A stretch of 34,368 bases of DNA from Prevotella sp. (GCA_017474925.1 JAFVGN010000014.1:1-34368), one strand, 5' to 3'; shown: positions 8,454-16,449, numbered from the stretch's first letter. The notes: a model not told the origin generated them from the sequence alone. A program made the numbers and translations.

Positions 8454-9980
8454 CTATAGTATGCTACTTTTCGCGAATATCGCCTTCAGGTCGTTGCGTC
8501 CCTTTCTGGCTGTCACCGCCAGCCGGCCTTGCATGGGGTGGGTGGCAAAGGGCAGGATTTCGGCTATCTCACCCTCCATGCCGAGACGTTTCAAGGCACA
8601 CGTGGCCACGATGGCGGCATCAATCTGTCCCGACCTTACTTGCTGAACCCTGTCTTCGATGCATCCGCGAATACCCACGACTTCCAGGTCAGGGCGCAGC
8701 GCCAGCAGTTCCTGTCTGCGCAGGGGCGAACTGGTGCCGACGCGACTGCCTGCAGGCAGTGCTGCCAGCGTCTGGTTGCCGCGACTCACCAGCGCATCGG
8801 TCTTGTCGAATGCCTCATAGAGGGCTATGACCTCCAGTCCGCCATTCAGCTGTTCAGGCAGGTCCTTGGCCGAATGGATGGCCACGTCAGCCTCACCCTT
8901 CAGCAGTGCTTGGTCGAGTTCCCGGGTGAAGAAGTCGTCGGGTGCCTCGCCGTTGAGCAGTGAGACGTGTTGATGCTTATCGCCTAACGATGCCTGCACC
9001 TTCAACTTGTACGGCACCTCCGGCAGCCGTTGCATCACCTCCTCCACCTGCAGCTGCGACAGTCGGCTGCCACGGGCCACAATGCGGAGCGTATGGTGCT
9101 GGCTGCGGCGTGCCATGATTTCGCGCAGCAGTCCTATCTCTTCCTCAATCATCAGTTCTGCCTTCTGCACCTCCTCCTCCCTCACGGCGATGTTGGCCTG
9201 TACTTTCCGCTCCACGTCCTGCAGGTTGTAGAGCGTCACCTGCTCCATGTCAGCCACACGGGGGTCGATGTCGCGTGGGAAGGCCAGGTCGATAGCCAGC
9301 AGAGGGCGGTTGGGGTTCAGGTCTTCCTTAAAGATGATGGCATGGTCGGCAGAGGTGGCGCTAATCAGGATGTCCGTATGCTGTAGGAAATCGTCTTTCT
9401 CGTCTAGCTGCCTGACGTCGATACCGTATGGAGCGGCCATCCGCCGCGCTTTCTCCTCGGTACGGTTCGCTAGCATCATCACCTTGGCCCCTTTGTTCTT
9501 CAAGAACTTGATGATGTCTTCCGTCAGTTTGTTCACCCCGATGATGGTGATATGGGCATTGGAAAGGTTGATGTGCTGCTGCTCAATGATTTCGATGGCA
9601 GCCAGACTGTGGCTGACGGCCCCGTGGGATATCTCCGTCTCGTTGCGCACCCGCTTACCTATCTGCAGAGCACACTCGAAGAGCTTGTGCAGACCTGCCG
9701 AGAGCTTGACGCCACGCTGACGGGCTGCCTGGTAGGCATCCTTCACCTGCCCCTGTACGGCCCGCTCGCCAGTGATGGCCGATTCCAGACCGCATACCAC
9801 GCGGAATAGGTGGCGCGCCACCGCATCGGGCACCTCCCCGTCACCGTAGTAGAGTTCCACGCGGTTACATGTCTGTAGCAGCACCGACGGCCCTACGTCG
9901 TCACGGTTCAGGTGGCTGAAGTAGTCCTCACGTTCTTTCAAAGAGGTGGTGAGGTGATTTATCGATTTATATTGTATCAT
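8454..9980 (-). CDS. hemA: Glutamyl-tRNA reductase-hydroxymethylbilane synthase fusion (HemC part lacks domain 3)
   Basis: This 508-residue protein joins two pathway enzymes. Residues 1 to about 292 are glutamyl-tRNA reductase: catalytic Cys38 in LQTCNRVE, a Rossmann region near residue 145 with ANRTEEKA, and IDLAFPRDIDP. The part ends in the long spinal helix without the usual dimerisation domain. Residues about 297-508 are hydroxymethylbilane synthase: RGSRLSQLQ, HSAKDLP (catalytic Asp373), GTSSPLRR (Arg421-422) and RG(C)IEDR. The protein stops at MQGRLAVTARKGRNDL, where normal HemC still has about 90 residues including the cysteine that holds the dipyrromethane cofactor. I found no frameshifted remainder. 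The ATG at 9980 overlaps the hemE stop by 4 bases; an in-frame TTG lies two codons upstream. Confidence 0.93.
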   Translation of the reverse strand: MIQYKSINHLTTSLKEREDYFSHLNRDDVGPSVLLQTCNRVELYYGDGEVPDAVARHLFRVVCGLESAITGERAVQGQVKDAYQAARQRGVKLSAGLHKLFECALQIGKRVRNETEISHGAVSHSLAAIEIIEQQHINLSNAHITIIGVNKLTEDIIKFLKNKGAKVMMLANRTEEKARRMAAPYGIDVRQLDEKDDFLQHTDILISATSADHAIIFKEDLNPNRPLLAIDLAFPRDIDPRVADMEQVTLYNLQDVERKVQANIAVREEEVQKAELMIEEEIGLLREIMARRSQHHTLRIVARGSRLSQLQVEEVMQRLPEVPYKLKVQASLGDKHQHVSLLNGEAPDDFFTRELDQALLKGEADVAIHSAKDLPEQLNGGLEVIALYEAFDKTDALVSRGNQTLAALPAGSRVGTSSPLRRQELLALRPDLEVVGIRGCIEDRVQQVRSGQIDAAIVATCALKRLGMEGEIAEILPFATHPMQGRLAVTARKGRNDLKAIFAKSSIL

Positions 9981-10996
9981 CTCCAATCGGTTTCTTTAAT
10001 CCAGTCTATCAGGAACTTGACGTTCTCAACGGGTGTGTCGGCCAGCACCCCATGCCCCAGGTTCACCACCCATCTGTGATGCTCGCGGAAGAACGGCTTG
10101 TAGCCCTCCATGACCCGCCGTATCTCCTCATGCGAGGCAAAGAGCAGGTGGGGGTCCACATTTCCCTGCAACCCCACTTCGGGGTGTACCATCTGTCGGG
10201 CTTCAGTCAGCGACATCTGCCAGTCGATGCTGACGAAGTCGCACACATCCGGCATAATCTGCTTCAGTCCACAGCCCAGTCCTTTGGGGAAGAATATCAA
10301 GGGGGTGCCCATGGAGCGCACGGCATCCGTAATCCTGCAGACAGCCGGCAGGAACAGTGCGGCATAGATGTCGGCAGGCAGGAGTCCGGCATGGCTCTCG
10401 AACAGCTGGAAGGCATCGATGCCATGCTCCACCTGCTGGATGGCATACGCTATCGACAAGTCGGTCACGGCATCAATCAGTCGCCGTGTCTCTTCCTTGT
10501 TTTCGTAAAAGAATCGCTTGGCCTCGGGGAAGGTCTGCTTGGTGCTCATGCCTTGCAGCATATAGCAGAGCGTGGTCAGCGGTGCCCCGCAGAATCCTAT
10601 CAGGGGCACCTTGCTCTCATCCACGACAAGGTCGATGGCGCGATAGACATTGTCGAGGCGTTCCGGCTGAACCTTCAGACATTTAGAAGGGCGCTTTTCG
10701 GCAACCAGCGGATTCAGGAACCTGGGCCCCTGCTCCGTCCATTCTATCTCCATGCCCATAGCCATTGGCACCATCAGGATGTCGCTGAACAGGATGGCGG
10801 CATCCACCCCTAAATCCTCTACAGGCAGCAGCGTCACCTGTGCAGCCAACTCTGGCGTATTGATGAGTTCTGAAAAGGTGTATTGCTCACGCAACTTCTG
10901 GTAGCGTGGCAGTACGCGCCCTGCCTGTCGCATCAGCCATACAGGCGGCCGTCGGCACTCCCTTCCGAGCAATGTGTTCAAGAAAATACTCTCCAT
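9977..10996 (-). CDS. hemE: Uroporphyrinogen decarboxylase
   Basis: The 339-residue enzyme converts uroporphyrinogen III to coproporphyrinogen III. It has the two family signatures, PPVWLMRQAGR near the N terminus (the arginines hold substrate carboxylates) and GFCGAPLTTLCYM in the middle, plus GLQGNVDPHLL and NLGHGVLADTPVENV near the C terminus. Length is typical. The spacer upstream toward hemG consists of TTAAGAATTTAGAG-like microrepeats with a small dyad, TTGCCGCAGGCAA. Confidence 0.97.
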   Translation of the reverse strand: MESIFLNTLLGRECRRPPVWLMRQAGRVLPRYQKLREQYTFSELINTPELAAQVTLLPVEDLGVDAAILFSDILMVPMAMGMEIEWTEQGPRFLNPLVAEKRPSKCLKVQPERLDNVYRAIDLVVDESKVPLIGFCGAPLTTLCYMLQGMSTKQTFPEAKRFFYENKEETRRLIDAVTDLSIAYAIQQVEHGIDAFQLFESHAGLLPADIYAALFLPAVCRITDAVRSMGTPLIFFPKGLGCGLKQIMPDVCDFVSIDWQMSLTEARQMVHPEVGLQGNVDPHLLFASHEEIRRVMEGYKPFFREHHRWVVNLGHGVLADTPVENVKFLIDWIKETDWR

Positions 10997-10998
10997 AT

Positions 10999-11058
10999 CT
11001 CTAAACTTTAAACGCTAAGCTCTAAATTCTTAATTCTTACTTGCCGCAGGCAATAACT
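10999..11058 (-). repeat. AT-rich TAAGAATTTAGAG microrepeat spacer (hemG-hemE)
   Basis: The 63-base gap between hemG and hemE is built from variants of TTAAGAATT and TTTAGAGTT around a 5-3-5 dyad, TTGCC GCA GGCAA (11041-11053). The dyad lacks a following T-run on the transcribed strand, so it does not look like a terminator. Similar AATTCATAATT spacers precede the OhrR-like and MBL-rubredoxin genes. Confidence 0.45.
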
Positions 11059-11059
11059 C

Positions 11060-12457
11060 TTAATTCTTAACTCTAAATTCTAAACACTTATTCGCCGTTT
11101 CTACCGCCTGCTTGATACGATGAGCCATGCCTATGCCGTCGCGCAGATTGCCCGCAATGGTCAGACCGCTATAGCAGCGTTGCAACCGCTCGATGGCATC
11201 GAAACGCTCACCCGAGGTAATCTCATACTGAGGTATGGCCCGCTGATGGCGGAAGATGCGGATGAGGTCAGGCTTTGCCTGCTTGGGGAATTTCAGCATC
11301 CCGTGGAAACACTGCTCCACCACGGCTGTCAGTTCGTCATCGCTTTTCTCCAACAGTTCGGCATGTCTGACACCGCCCAAGAAATAGGAGAACAAGGCAC
11401 CACCTTCCGGCGCACGCCCCGTAAAGCAGGCTGAAGGGAAGAGGATGCCCAGCACGGGCTGCTGCTCGCACGACGGCACCAGTCCGCCAAAGGCGCGATA
11501 GTCGCCCCCGAAGGTGTCACGCACGCCCACGCTAATCTCTACCACGGGGGCATAGCGCAGGTTGCTCAGCTGGCGCATGCTGCTGTCATCAACAAAGGGC
11601 AGCAGTTCGGGCAGACAATAGGCGCCGCACGTCGTAACCACCTGACGGCATCCGATGGTCTGCTGCTCACCCACCTTATCTATATATGTCACTGTCCAGC
11701 CGTCTTCCGTCGGCATCACCCTTACCTTGCGAACCCCCGTCAGCAGGGCTTCACCCAGATAGTCGGCCATGGCACGGGTGATCTGCCCCAGTCCGCCTAC
11801 CGCCGAGAACACCTTCTTTGTTGCCAGACGGTCTCTGTCGTTCTTCGGCTCTTTCATCTTCGCAAACGAACCGCGGATGAAACTGCCGTAATCATGTTCG
11901 AGGCGATAGAGCTTCGGCAGGGCATAGCGCGTAATGAGCGTGTCGGGGTTGCCGGCATAGACACCGGAGAGGAATGGATCGACGGCATAATCGACAAACG
12001 ACCTGCCAAGTCTCCGGCGTGCCAATGCTCCCACTGACTCGTCAGGATTCGTACCCTTTTTGCGCCACGGCTCTCCAAGGATTCTGAACTTGTCTGCCAG
12101 TGTGAACAGTGGGGTCGTCACGGCACTCACAGGACCAGAAGGAAGGTCATGGAAGCGGTTGCCTTTCCATATCAGGCGGCGCTTCGAGGCATCGGGTGCT
12201 ACTTCCATCCGGCACTTGCCACCTGATGTCTGCTCCAGGTCAGCCATTAGTTCGGCTACTTCGGGGCAGGATACCGTACCCGTATTCGGTCCGCTCTCGA
12301 AGACGAATCCTTGCTCCGTGTGCGTCTGTATCTGTCCGCCAGCCCTGTCCATTTGTTCCAGCACCATCACCTGGCATCCTTTGCGCACCAGCGTGTAGGC
12401 TGTTGTCAGGCCGGTCAGCCCGGCTCCTATAATCAATATATCTGTTTTCATCTTCAT
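11060..12457 (-). CDS. hemG: Protoporphyrinogen / coproporphyrinogen oxidase (HemG/HemY type)
   Basis: The 465-residue flavoprotein begins with the FAD dinucleotide motif IIGAGLTGLTTAYTL and the VLEQMDRAGGQIQT segment. It ends with TIAGNLRDGIGMAHRI, the second FAD-contact region of HemY-type oxidases. It should oxidise protoporphyrinogen IX; the coproporphyrin branch is less likely because an anaerobic coproporphyrinogen oxidase of the classic route lies next to it. HemY enzymes use oxygen in many bacteria, so the acceptor in an anaerobe is an open point. It follows hemN after a spacer made of AAGGAG-containing repeats. Confidence 0.93.
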   Translation of the reverse strand: MKMKTDILIIGAGLTGLTTAYTLVRKGCQVMVLEQMDRAGGQIQTHTEQGFVFESGPNTGTVSCPEVAELMADLEQTSGGKCRMEVAPDASKRRLIWKGNRFHDLPSGPVSAVTTPLFTLADKFRILGEPWRKKGTNPDESVGALARRRLGRSFVDYAVDPFLSGVYAGNPDTLITRYALPKLYRLEHDYGSFIRGSFAKMKEPKNDRDRLATKKVFSAVGGLGQITRAMADYLGEALLTGVRKVRVMPTEDGWTVTYIDKVGEQQTIGCRQVVTTCGAYCLPELLPFVDDSSMRQLSNLRYAPVVEISVGVRDTFGGDYRAFGGLVPSCEQQPVLGILFPSACFTGRAPEGGALFSYFLGGVRHAELLEKSDDELTAVVEQCFHGMLKFPKQAKPDLIRIFRHQRAIPQYEITSGERFDAIERLQRCYSGLTIAGNLRDGIGMAHRIKQAVETANKCLEFRVKN

Positions 12458-12459
12458 TT

Positions 12460-12497
12460 CTCCTTACTACTTACTCCTCAACTCCTTACTCCTCATC
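12460..12497 (-). repeat. GAGGAGTAAGGAGTT microrepeat spacer (hemN-hemG)
   Basis: The coding strand reads as variants of GAGGAGTAAGGAGTT. It shares an exact 18-base word with the repeat at the hemC-hemD junction. It places AAGGAG close to the hemG ATG, so it doubles as a ribosome site. Confidence 0.55.
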
Positions 12498-12500
12498 TAC

Positions 12501-13838
12501 TCAAACCGGTTTTGAGAATGATTTCGTCGTATGTTGCATCAGCGGGTCGAGGAGTGCTGCCACATTCCTCACAAACGGACTGCTCTCATGTACCATCCTT
12601 ATCGTGTTACCATCGATGGTGATGATGCCGTCGGCCTGCATCTCCGCCAGTCGTTGTTCGTCATAGTTCAACACCGCCCGTTGCTCGTCGGTCAGCGTCA
12701 CGGCATAGTTGCACATCAGCGTGTCGATGACCTGCCTGGCCAGCTGTTCTTCCCTGCTCAGCAGATAGCCTTTCCTGACAGGCAGATGTCCGCTGCCCAC
12801 CGTCTGGATATATTCGTCGATGTCCCTCGTGTTCTGGGCGTAGGCCGCATCCAGCTGCGTGATGCCCGTCACGCCCAGCGCATAGACCTGTGCTGTGGTC
12901 CTGCGGGTGCAGTAGCCTTGGAAGTTCCTGTGCAGCAGACCGTCCTGCAATGCGGTGTAGAGCTCGTCGTTCGGTCGCACGAAATGGTCCATGCCCACCC
13001 TCACGTAGCCTGCTGCCGAAAGCAGTTTAGCCGCCTCGTCAAACATCCGGCCCTTCTCCTCAGCGGTGGGCAGCCCAGCCTTCTCCAGGATGAGTTGTTG
13101 TTTCTTCAACCAGGGCACGTGGGCATAGCTGAACATCACCAGCCGGTCGGGCTGCAGACGAATGGCCTGCGCTATTGTGCGACAAAAGCTCTCTGCTGTC
13201 TGGTAAGGCAGCCCGTAGAGAAAGTCCAGGTTGATGTGTGCTCCTCCGTCACGCAGCACGGCAAAGATGTCTTCCATGCGTTCCCGAGACGCTCGGCGGT
13301 TGACGGTCTTCAGTACCTTTTCGTCAAAATCCTGCACGCCAATACTGAATCGGGAAAAACCTGCTTCTACAAGTCCTTTCCAATCTAAAAGCGACAGATA
13401 GCCAGGGTGACACTCGATAGCCACCTCTGGACTGTCTATCTTTGGAAAAATATTTAAAATGTGTTGGTTGAGGGACTTGATGAGATCGGGCTGAAGACTT
13501 GTGGGACTTCCGCCCCCATAGTGTATCTGTGCAACCTGTCTGTCACGCTGTAACAAGGGGATTATCAGGTCGATTTCCTCATGCAATGCCTTCACGTAGT
13601 CAGCCACAGTTGCCTCACTGCGTATGGCGTATGAGTTACAGGCACAATAATGGCACAGGCTGCGGCAGAAGGGTATGTGCAGATAGAACGACAGGTTTCT
13701 GTCTTCCGCATCGTTTGAACAGCGAACGGCACCAGCGTATTCCTCCTCAGACAAATCTCTGAAATAGTTTGCCGGCGGATAGCTGGTGTACCGAGGAACA
13801 GGTACATTATATTTTTCTATAATAGCTGGTGTCAACAT
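12501..13838 (-). CDS. hemN: Oxygen-independent coproporphyrinogen III dehydrogenase
   Basis: The 445-residue radical SAM enzyme decarboxylates coproporphyrinogen III to protoporphyrinogen IX without oxygen. PRYTSYPPANYF at the N terminus is diagnostic of true HemN rather than HemW. The Fe-S motif is CRSLCHYCAC, followed by IHYGGGSPTSL, GVQDFDEKVLKTVNR and a C-terminal helical domain. I start at ATG 13838 (MLTPAIIEKY); a TTG seven codons upstream is possible but unneeded. It is the first gene of the heme operon and has a leader of about 110 nt with the structured element. Confidence 0.95.
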   Translation of the reverse strand: MLTPAIIEKYNVPVPRYTSYPPANYFRDLSEEEYAGAVRCSNDAEDRNLSFYLHIPFCRSLCHYCACNSYAIRSEATVADYVKALHEEIDLIIPLLQRDRQVAQIHYGGGSPTSLQPDLIKSLNQHILNIFPKIDSPEVAIECHPGYLSLLDWKGLVEAGFSRFSIGVQDFDEKVLKTVNRRASRERMEDIFAVLRDGGAHINLDFLYGLPYQTAESFCRTIAQAIRLQPDRLVMFSYAHVPWLKKQQLILEKAGLPTAEEKGRMFDEAAKLLSAAGYVRVGMDHFVRPNDELYTALQDGLLHRNFQGYCTRRTTAQVYALGVTGITQLDAAYAQNTRDIDEYIQTVGSGHLPVRKGYLLSREEQLARQVIDTLMCNYAVTLTDEQRAVLNYDEQRLAEMQADGIITIDGNTIRMVHESSPFVRNVAALLDPLMQHTTKSFSKPV

Positions 13839-13874
13839 GAAATCTAGCTTAGTTCGCAATTTTCAACTGCAAGG

Positions 13875-13928
13875 CTCGTGCAAACCGAATGCAATCAAGC
13901 TCGCTTGAATTGCTGAGGTGCAGCCGAG
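13875..13928 (-). ncRNA. Structured 5' leader element, copy 2 (before hemN)
   Basis: On the minus-strand transcript CUCG-GC-UGCA (13928-13919) pairs with UGCA-CGAG (13882-13875). An inner hairpin pairs GCAAT-TCAAG with CTTGA-TTGC around the loop CGAG, with one bulged base at the same place as in copy 1. The outer stem, inner stem and loop differ in sequence from copy 1 but keep pairing, while the unpaired GC and both TGCA tetranucleotides are constant. The short dyad GCAAT-CGAA-ATTGC at the promoter end also matches copy 1 in plan. This supports a conserved structure of unknown role. Confidence 0.55.
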
Positions 13929-13945
13929 TTTCGCAATTTCGATTG

Positions 13946-13976
13946 CAAAGGTACTACGGTTTCTCTTCATCCACAA
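13946..13976 (-). promoter_or_regulatory. Promoter of the heme operon
   Basis: On the minus strand TACCTTTG (13953-13946) is preceded 20 bases upstream by TTG (13976-13974), the Bacteroidetes -7 and -33 boxes. Transcription would run leftward through the structured element into hemN. Confidence 0.65.
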
Positions 13977-14007
13977 TCCTAAAATATGATGAATTGCCCG
14001 TTTTATA

Positions 14008-14023
14008 TCCTCATTTATGAGGA
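14008..14023. promoter_or_regulatory. 6-4-6 palindrome between divergent hem and LuxR promoters
   Basis: TCCTCA TTTA TGAGGA is a perfect dyad midway between the leftward heme promoter and the rightward regulator promoter. Its position suits a shared operator, perhaps for the adjacent LuxR-type protein. No T-run follows, so it is not an evident terminator. The binding protein is not known. Confidence 0.35.
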
Positions 14024-14062
14024 AACGACACGTAAAAAGACATCAATTCTAAAAAAAATCAC

Positions 14063-14070
14063 TACCTTTG
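14063..14070 (+). promoter_or_regulatory. -7 box of the LuxR regulator gene, nearly leaderless
   Basis: TACCTTTG ends only 11-17 bases before the candidate ATGs at 14082 and 14088. Given the usual start-site distance, the mRNA leader would be under about 12 nt, with no room for a normal ribosome site before 14082. Confidence 0.6.
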
Positions 14071-14087
14071 TGCCATATTGAATGATT

Positions 14088-14672
14088 ATGGAAAGTCTGC
14101 GACCAGTTTTTTCTATCGCTATCGTTGATTCTAATATACTGTCGGCACTTGGTCTTCAGCAGATTCTGACGGACATGGCGCCCATGGTGGATATAAAGAT
14201 TTTTGTCACTTTCAGTGAGATGGAAGTGGCAAAAGACCGGTTCGTACACTACTTCGTGGCTTCGCGCATCTATTTCGAGCATGCCGCCTTCTTCCGTACC
14301 CGACTTCAGCAAATCATTGTGCTCGTCAATGGCGACATGCAGATACAGGGCGTTGCAACACTCAACGTCTGCCAAAGCGAAAAGATGGTGGTCAAATCTA
14401 TCATCACCTTGCAAAGGCAAGGGCACCATGATGCCAGTCATCGCATGTCTGCAGACAGCGGTACAGTCCAGCTGTCACCGCGTGAACTCGAGGTTACCAT
14501 CCTGCTGACCAAAGGACTCATCAACAAGGAGATTGCCGACCGTATGAATATCGGTATCACAACGGTCATCACTCACCGCAAGAACATCATGGAAAAACTG
14601 CATGCCCGTTCATTGGCAGACATCATCATCTATGCCGTCATGAACGGGTATGTGAACCTTGGCGAACTTTAA
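14088..14672 (+). CDS. LuxR-type response regulator with degenerate receiver
   Basis: The protein (194 residues from this ATG; an ATG two codons upstream is possible) has a receiver-like N terminus starting FSIAIVDSN. Its C-terminal LuxR/NarL helix-turn-helix is LSPRELEVTILLTKG...NKEIADRMNIGITTVITHRKNIMEKL. The receiver lacks the acidic pair (VDS instead of DD). Its beta3 end reads VASRIYF with no aspartate to phosphorylate, so it is probably controlled by something other than a histidine kinase. It is divergent from the heme operon and 21 bases upstream of an exported peroxidase fusion. Control of either or both is plausible; neither is shown. Confidence 0.85.
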   Translation: MESLRPVFSIAIVDSNILSALGLQQILTDMAPMVDIKIFVTFSEMEVAKDRFVHYFVASRIYFEHAAFFRTRLQQIIVLVNGDMQIQGVATLNVCQSEKMVVKSIITLQRQGHHDASHRMSADSGTVQLSPRELEVTILLTKGLINKEIADRMNIGITTVITHRKNIMEKLHARSLADIIIYAVMNGYVNLGEL

Positions 14673-14693
14673 GATAACAAAATAACAACCGAC

Positions 14694-15695
14694 ATGAAGA
14701 AACTAATGACTATCTGCCTCATGGCAATTGCAAGTGTGCTGAGCGTATCGGCACAAAGTATTTATGACATCAAAGTCAAGAACGATGTTGAGCAGGAAGT
14801 TTCCCTCTCTGACTATAAAGGGAAAGTGCTGTTGATTGTCAACACCGCTACCCGTTGCGGGTTTACGCCTCAATACAAGGAGCTGGAGGCGCTCTATGAG
14901 AAGTACCGTGGTGAAGGTTTTGAAATCCTCGACTTCCCCTGCAACCAGTTTGGCGAACAGGCTCCTGGCACGATTCGGGAGATTCACCAGTTCTGTAAGG
15001 TCAACTTCGACATCCAGTTCCCACAGTTCGACAAGATCGAGGTGAATGGAGCCAACGAGCACCCACTCTATACATGGCTGAAGGGAGGCAACGACATCAA
15101 GTGGAACTTCACCAAGTTCCTTGTCTCTCGTGACGGTCGTGTAGTGAAGCGTTATGAGCCGAAGGATAAAATTAGCGACATCGAAGCAGATATTTGTATG
15201 GAGACGAATCCTGTACTGAGCACAATTATGGCTCGTCGTAGTGTCCGTAAATATCTCGACAAGCCAGTAGAACATGAGAAATTGGAAATAATTGTCCGTG
15301 CAGGTATCAATGCACCCAGCGGTATGAACCGCCAGCCGTGGGTTGTCCGCGTGGTGGAAGACCAGAAACTGATTGCCGACGTAAACAAAGTGTGCAGGGG
15401 ACTCTACAATGCCCCCAACCTTATTTGTGTATGCACGCCGGTAAATGGTGGAGATCTTGATGCGGGCTTACTCGGTGAGAACATGATGCTGGCAGCACAG
15501 TCTCTGGGACTCGGCACTTGCTGTCTCGGTGGACCTGTCCGTTTTCTGAATACGAATGCCGATGCTAAATTCTTCCTCGATCGTCTCGACATACCCGAAG
15601 GTTTCAAACTGAACTACATCCTTGCAATCGGCTATCCTGACGAGCAGCCCAAAGCCAAGCCTCGCGATGCATCTAAAGTGAAGTTTATTTATTAA
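14694..15695 (+). CDS. Exported glutathione peroxidase-nitroreductase fusion
   Basis: This 333-residue protein carries a signal peptide (MKKLMTICLMAIASVLSVSA, cleavage near residue 20). A full glutathione peroxidase domain follows at residues about 22-167: peroxidatic Cys55 in NTATRCGFTPQ, FPCNQFGEQ, KWNFTKFLVSRDGR. A nitroreductase domain fills residues about 174-333: IMARRSVRKYLDKPVE, APSGMNRQPW, GLGTCCLGGP. Both domains look complete and there is no frameshift. A periplasmic peroxidase wired to an FMN oxidoreductase could pass electrons within one chain. The cytoplasmic cluster at 2.4-4.1 kb encodes the same two activities separately. A flavin-reductase-like lipoprotein follows 8 bases downstream. 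Confidence 0.92.
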   Translation: MKKLMTICLMAIASVLSVSAQSIYDIKVKNDVEQEVSLSDYKGKVLLIVNTATRCGFTPQYKELEALYEKYRGEGFEILDFPCNQFGEQAPGTIREIHQFCKVNFDIQFPQFDKIEVNGANEHPLYTWLKGGNDIKWNFTKFLVSRDGRVVKRYEPKDKISDIEADICMETNPVLSTIMARRSVRKYLDKPVEHEKLEIIVRAGINAPSGMNRQPWVVRVVEDQKLIADVNKVCRGLYNAPNLICVCTPVNGGDLDAGLLGENMMLAAQSLGLGTCCLGGPVRFLNTNADAKFFLDRLDIPEGFKLNYILAIGYPDEQPKAKPRDASKVKFIY

Positions 15696-15703
15696 AGAAA
15701 ACA

Positions 15704-16426
15704 ATGAAGAGATTATTCAAGACATCAGCCCTTGTGCTGACAGGCGCACTGCTTATGGCCGCATGCGGAAATAAGGAGCAGAAGACAGAAGCAAACGTGA
15801 ACGAGAACCAAGTTAAGGAGAAGGTGGAGATCAAGGAGGTGGAAGGTCGCAAGAATTTCAGCGACAAGACTGTAATTACTCCCTTGCCTGCCATTATGAT
15901 TGCCACATGGGATGAAAAGGAGAATCCCGATGTGATGATGGCAGCCTGGGGCGGTCAGTGCGGACCCAAGCACATCACTTTCCAACTCTCAAAGCACAAG
16001 ACCACGGACAACATCCGTCTGAAGAAGGCTTTTACAATTAGTTTCGCCACAAAGGATGACATCGTGCAGAGCGACTACTTTGGCATTGTTTCTGGCAATG
16101 ACGTTCCCGACAAGGTGGCCAAGGCCGGATTCACCATCACCAAGAGTCCCAATGTGGATGCACCTATTATCAACGAGTATAAGCTGACGCTGGAATGCAA
16201 CGTTGTGGCCTTCGATGAAGACGAGAATGGTGGTGCCCGGGTTGTTGGTGAGATTGTTAACATGAGTGCTGACGAGAGCATCCTCGACGAGGAAGGCAAC
16301 ATCGACCTCAGCAAGTTGCAGCCCGTCATCTTCGACTCTGCTAAGAACGAATACCGTGTTGTCGGAGAGAAAGTTGGCACAGCCTGGGGGTCTGGCAAGG
16401 CAATTCAGGAACGTGAAGTGAAGTGA
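15704..16426 (+). CDS. Flavin reductase-like (FMN split-barrel) lipoprotein
   Basis: The 240-residue precursor has a lipobox LLMAAC with lipid-attached Cys21 and then a charged linker. A flavin reductase-like domain follows: PLPAIMIATWDEKENPDVMMAAWGGQCGPKHITFQL, KAFTISFATKDDI, DYFGIVSGNDVPDKVAKAGF. Such split-barrel proteins bind FMN and are normally cytoplasmic. Here it would be anchored in the envelope, next to the exported peroxidase-nitroreductase fusion, so it may supply reduced flavin or electrons to it. The partner role is inferred. A strong terminator follows. Confidence 0.85.
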   Translation: MKRLFKTSALVLTGALLMAACGNKEQKTEANVNENQVKEKVEIKEVEGRKNFSDKTVITPLPAIMIATWDEKENPDVMMAAWGGQCGPKHITFQLSKHKTTDNIRLKKAFTISFATKDDIVQSDYFGIVSGNDVPDKVAKAGFTITKSPNVDAPIINEYKLTLECNVVAFDEDENGGARVVGEIVNMSADESILDEEGNIDLSKLQPVIFDSAKNEYRVVGEKVGTAWGSGKAIQEREVK

Positions 16427-16449
16427 TCAATTCTTGAACAACCTTCGAT

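Noticed and set aside
10052-10813. Long open frame (253 codons) opposite hemE
   Set aside because: Antisense shadow; low-complexity His/Gln-rich translation and no family resemblance.
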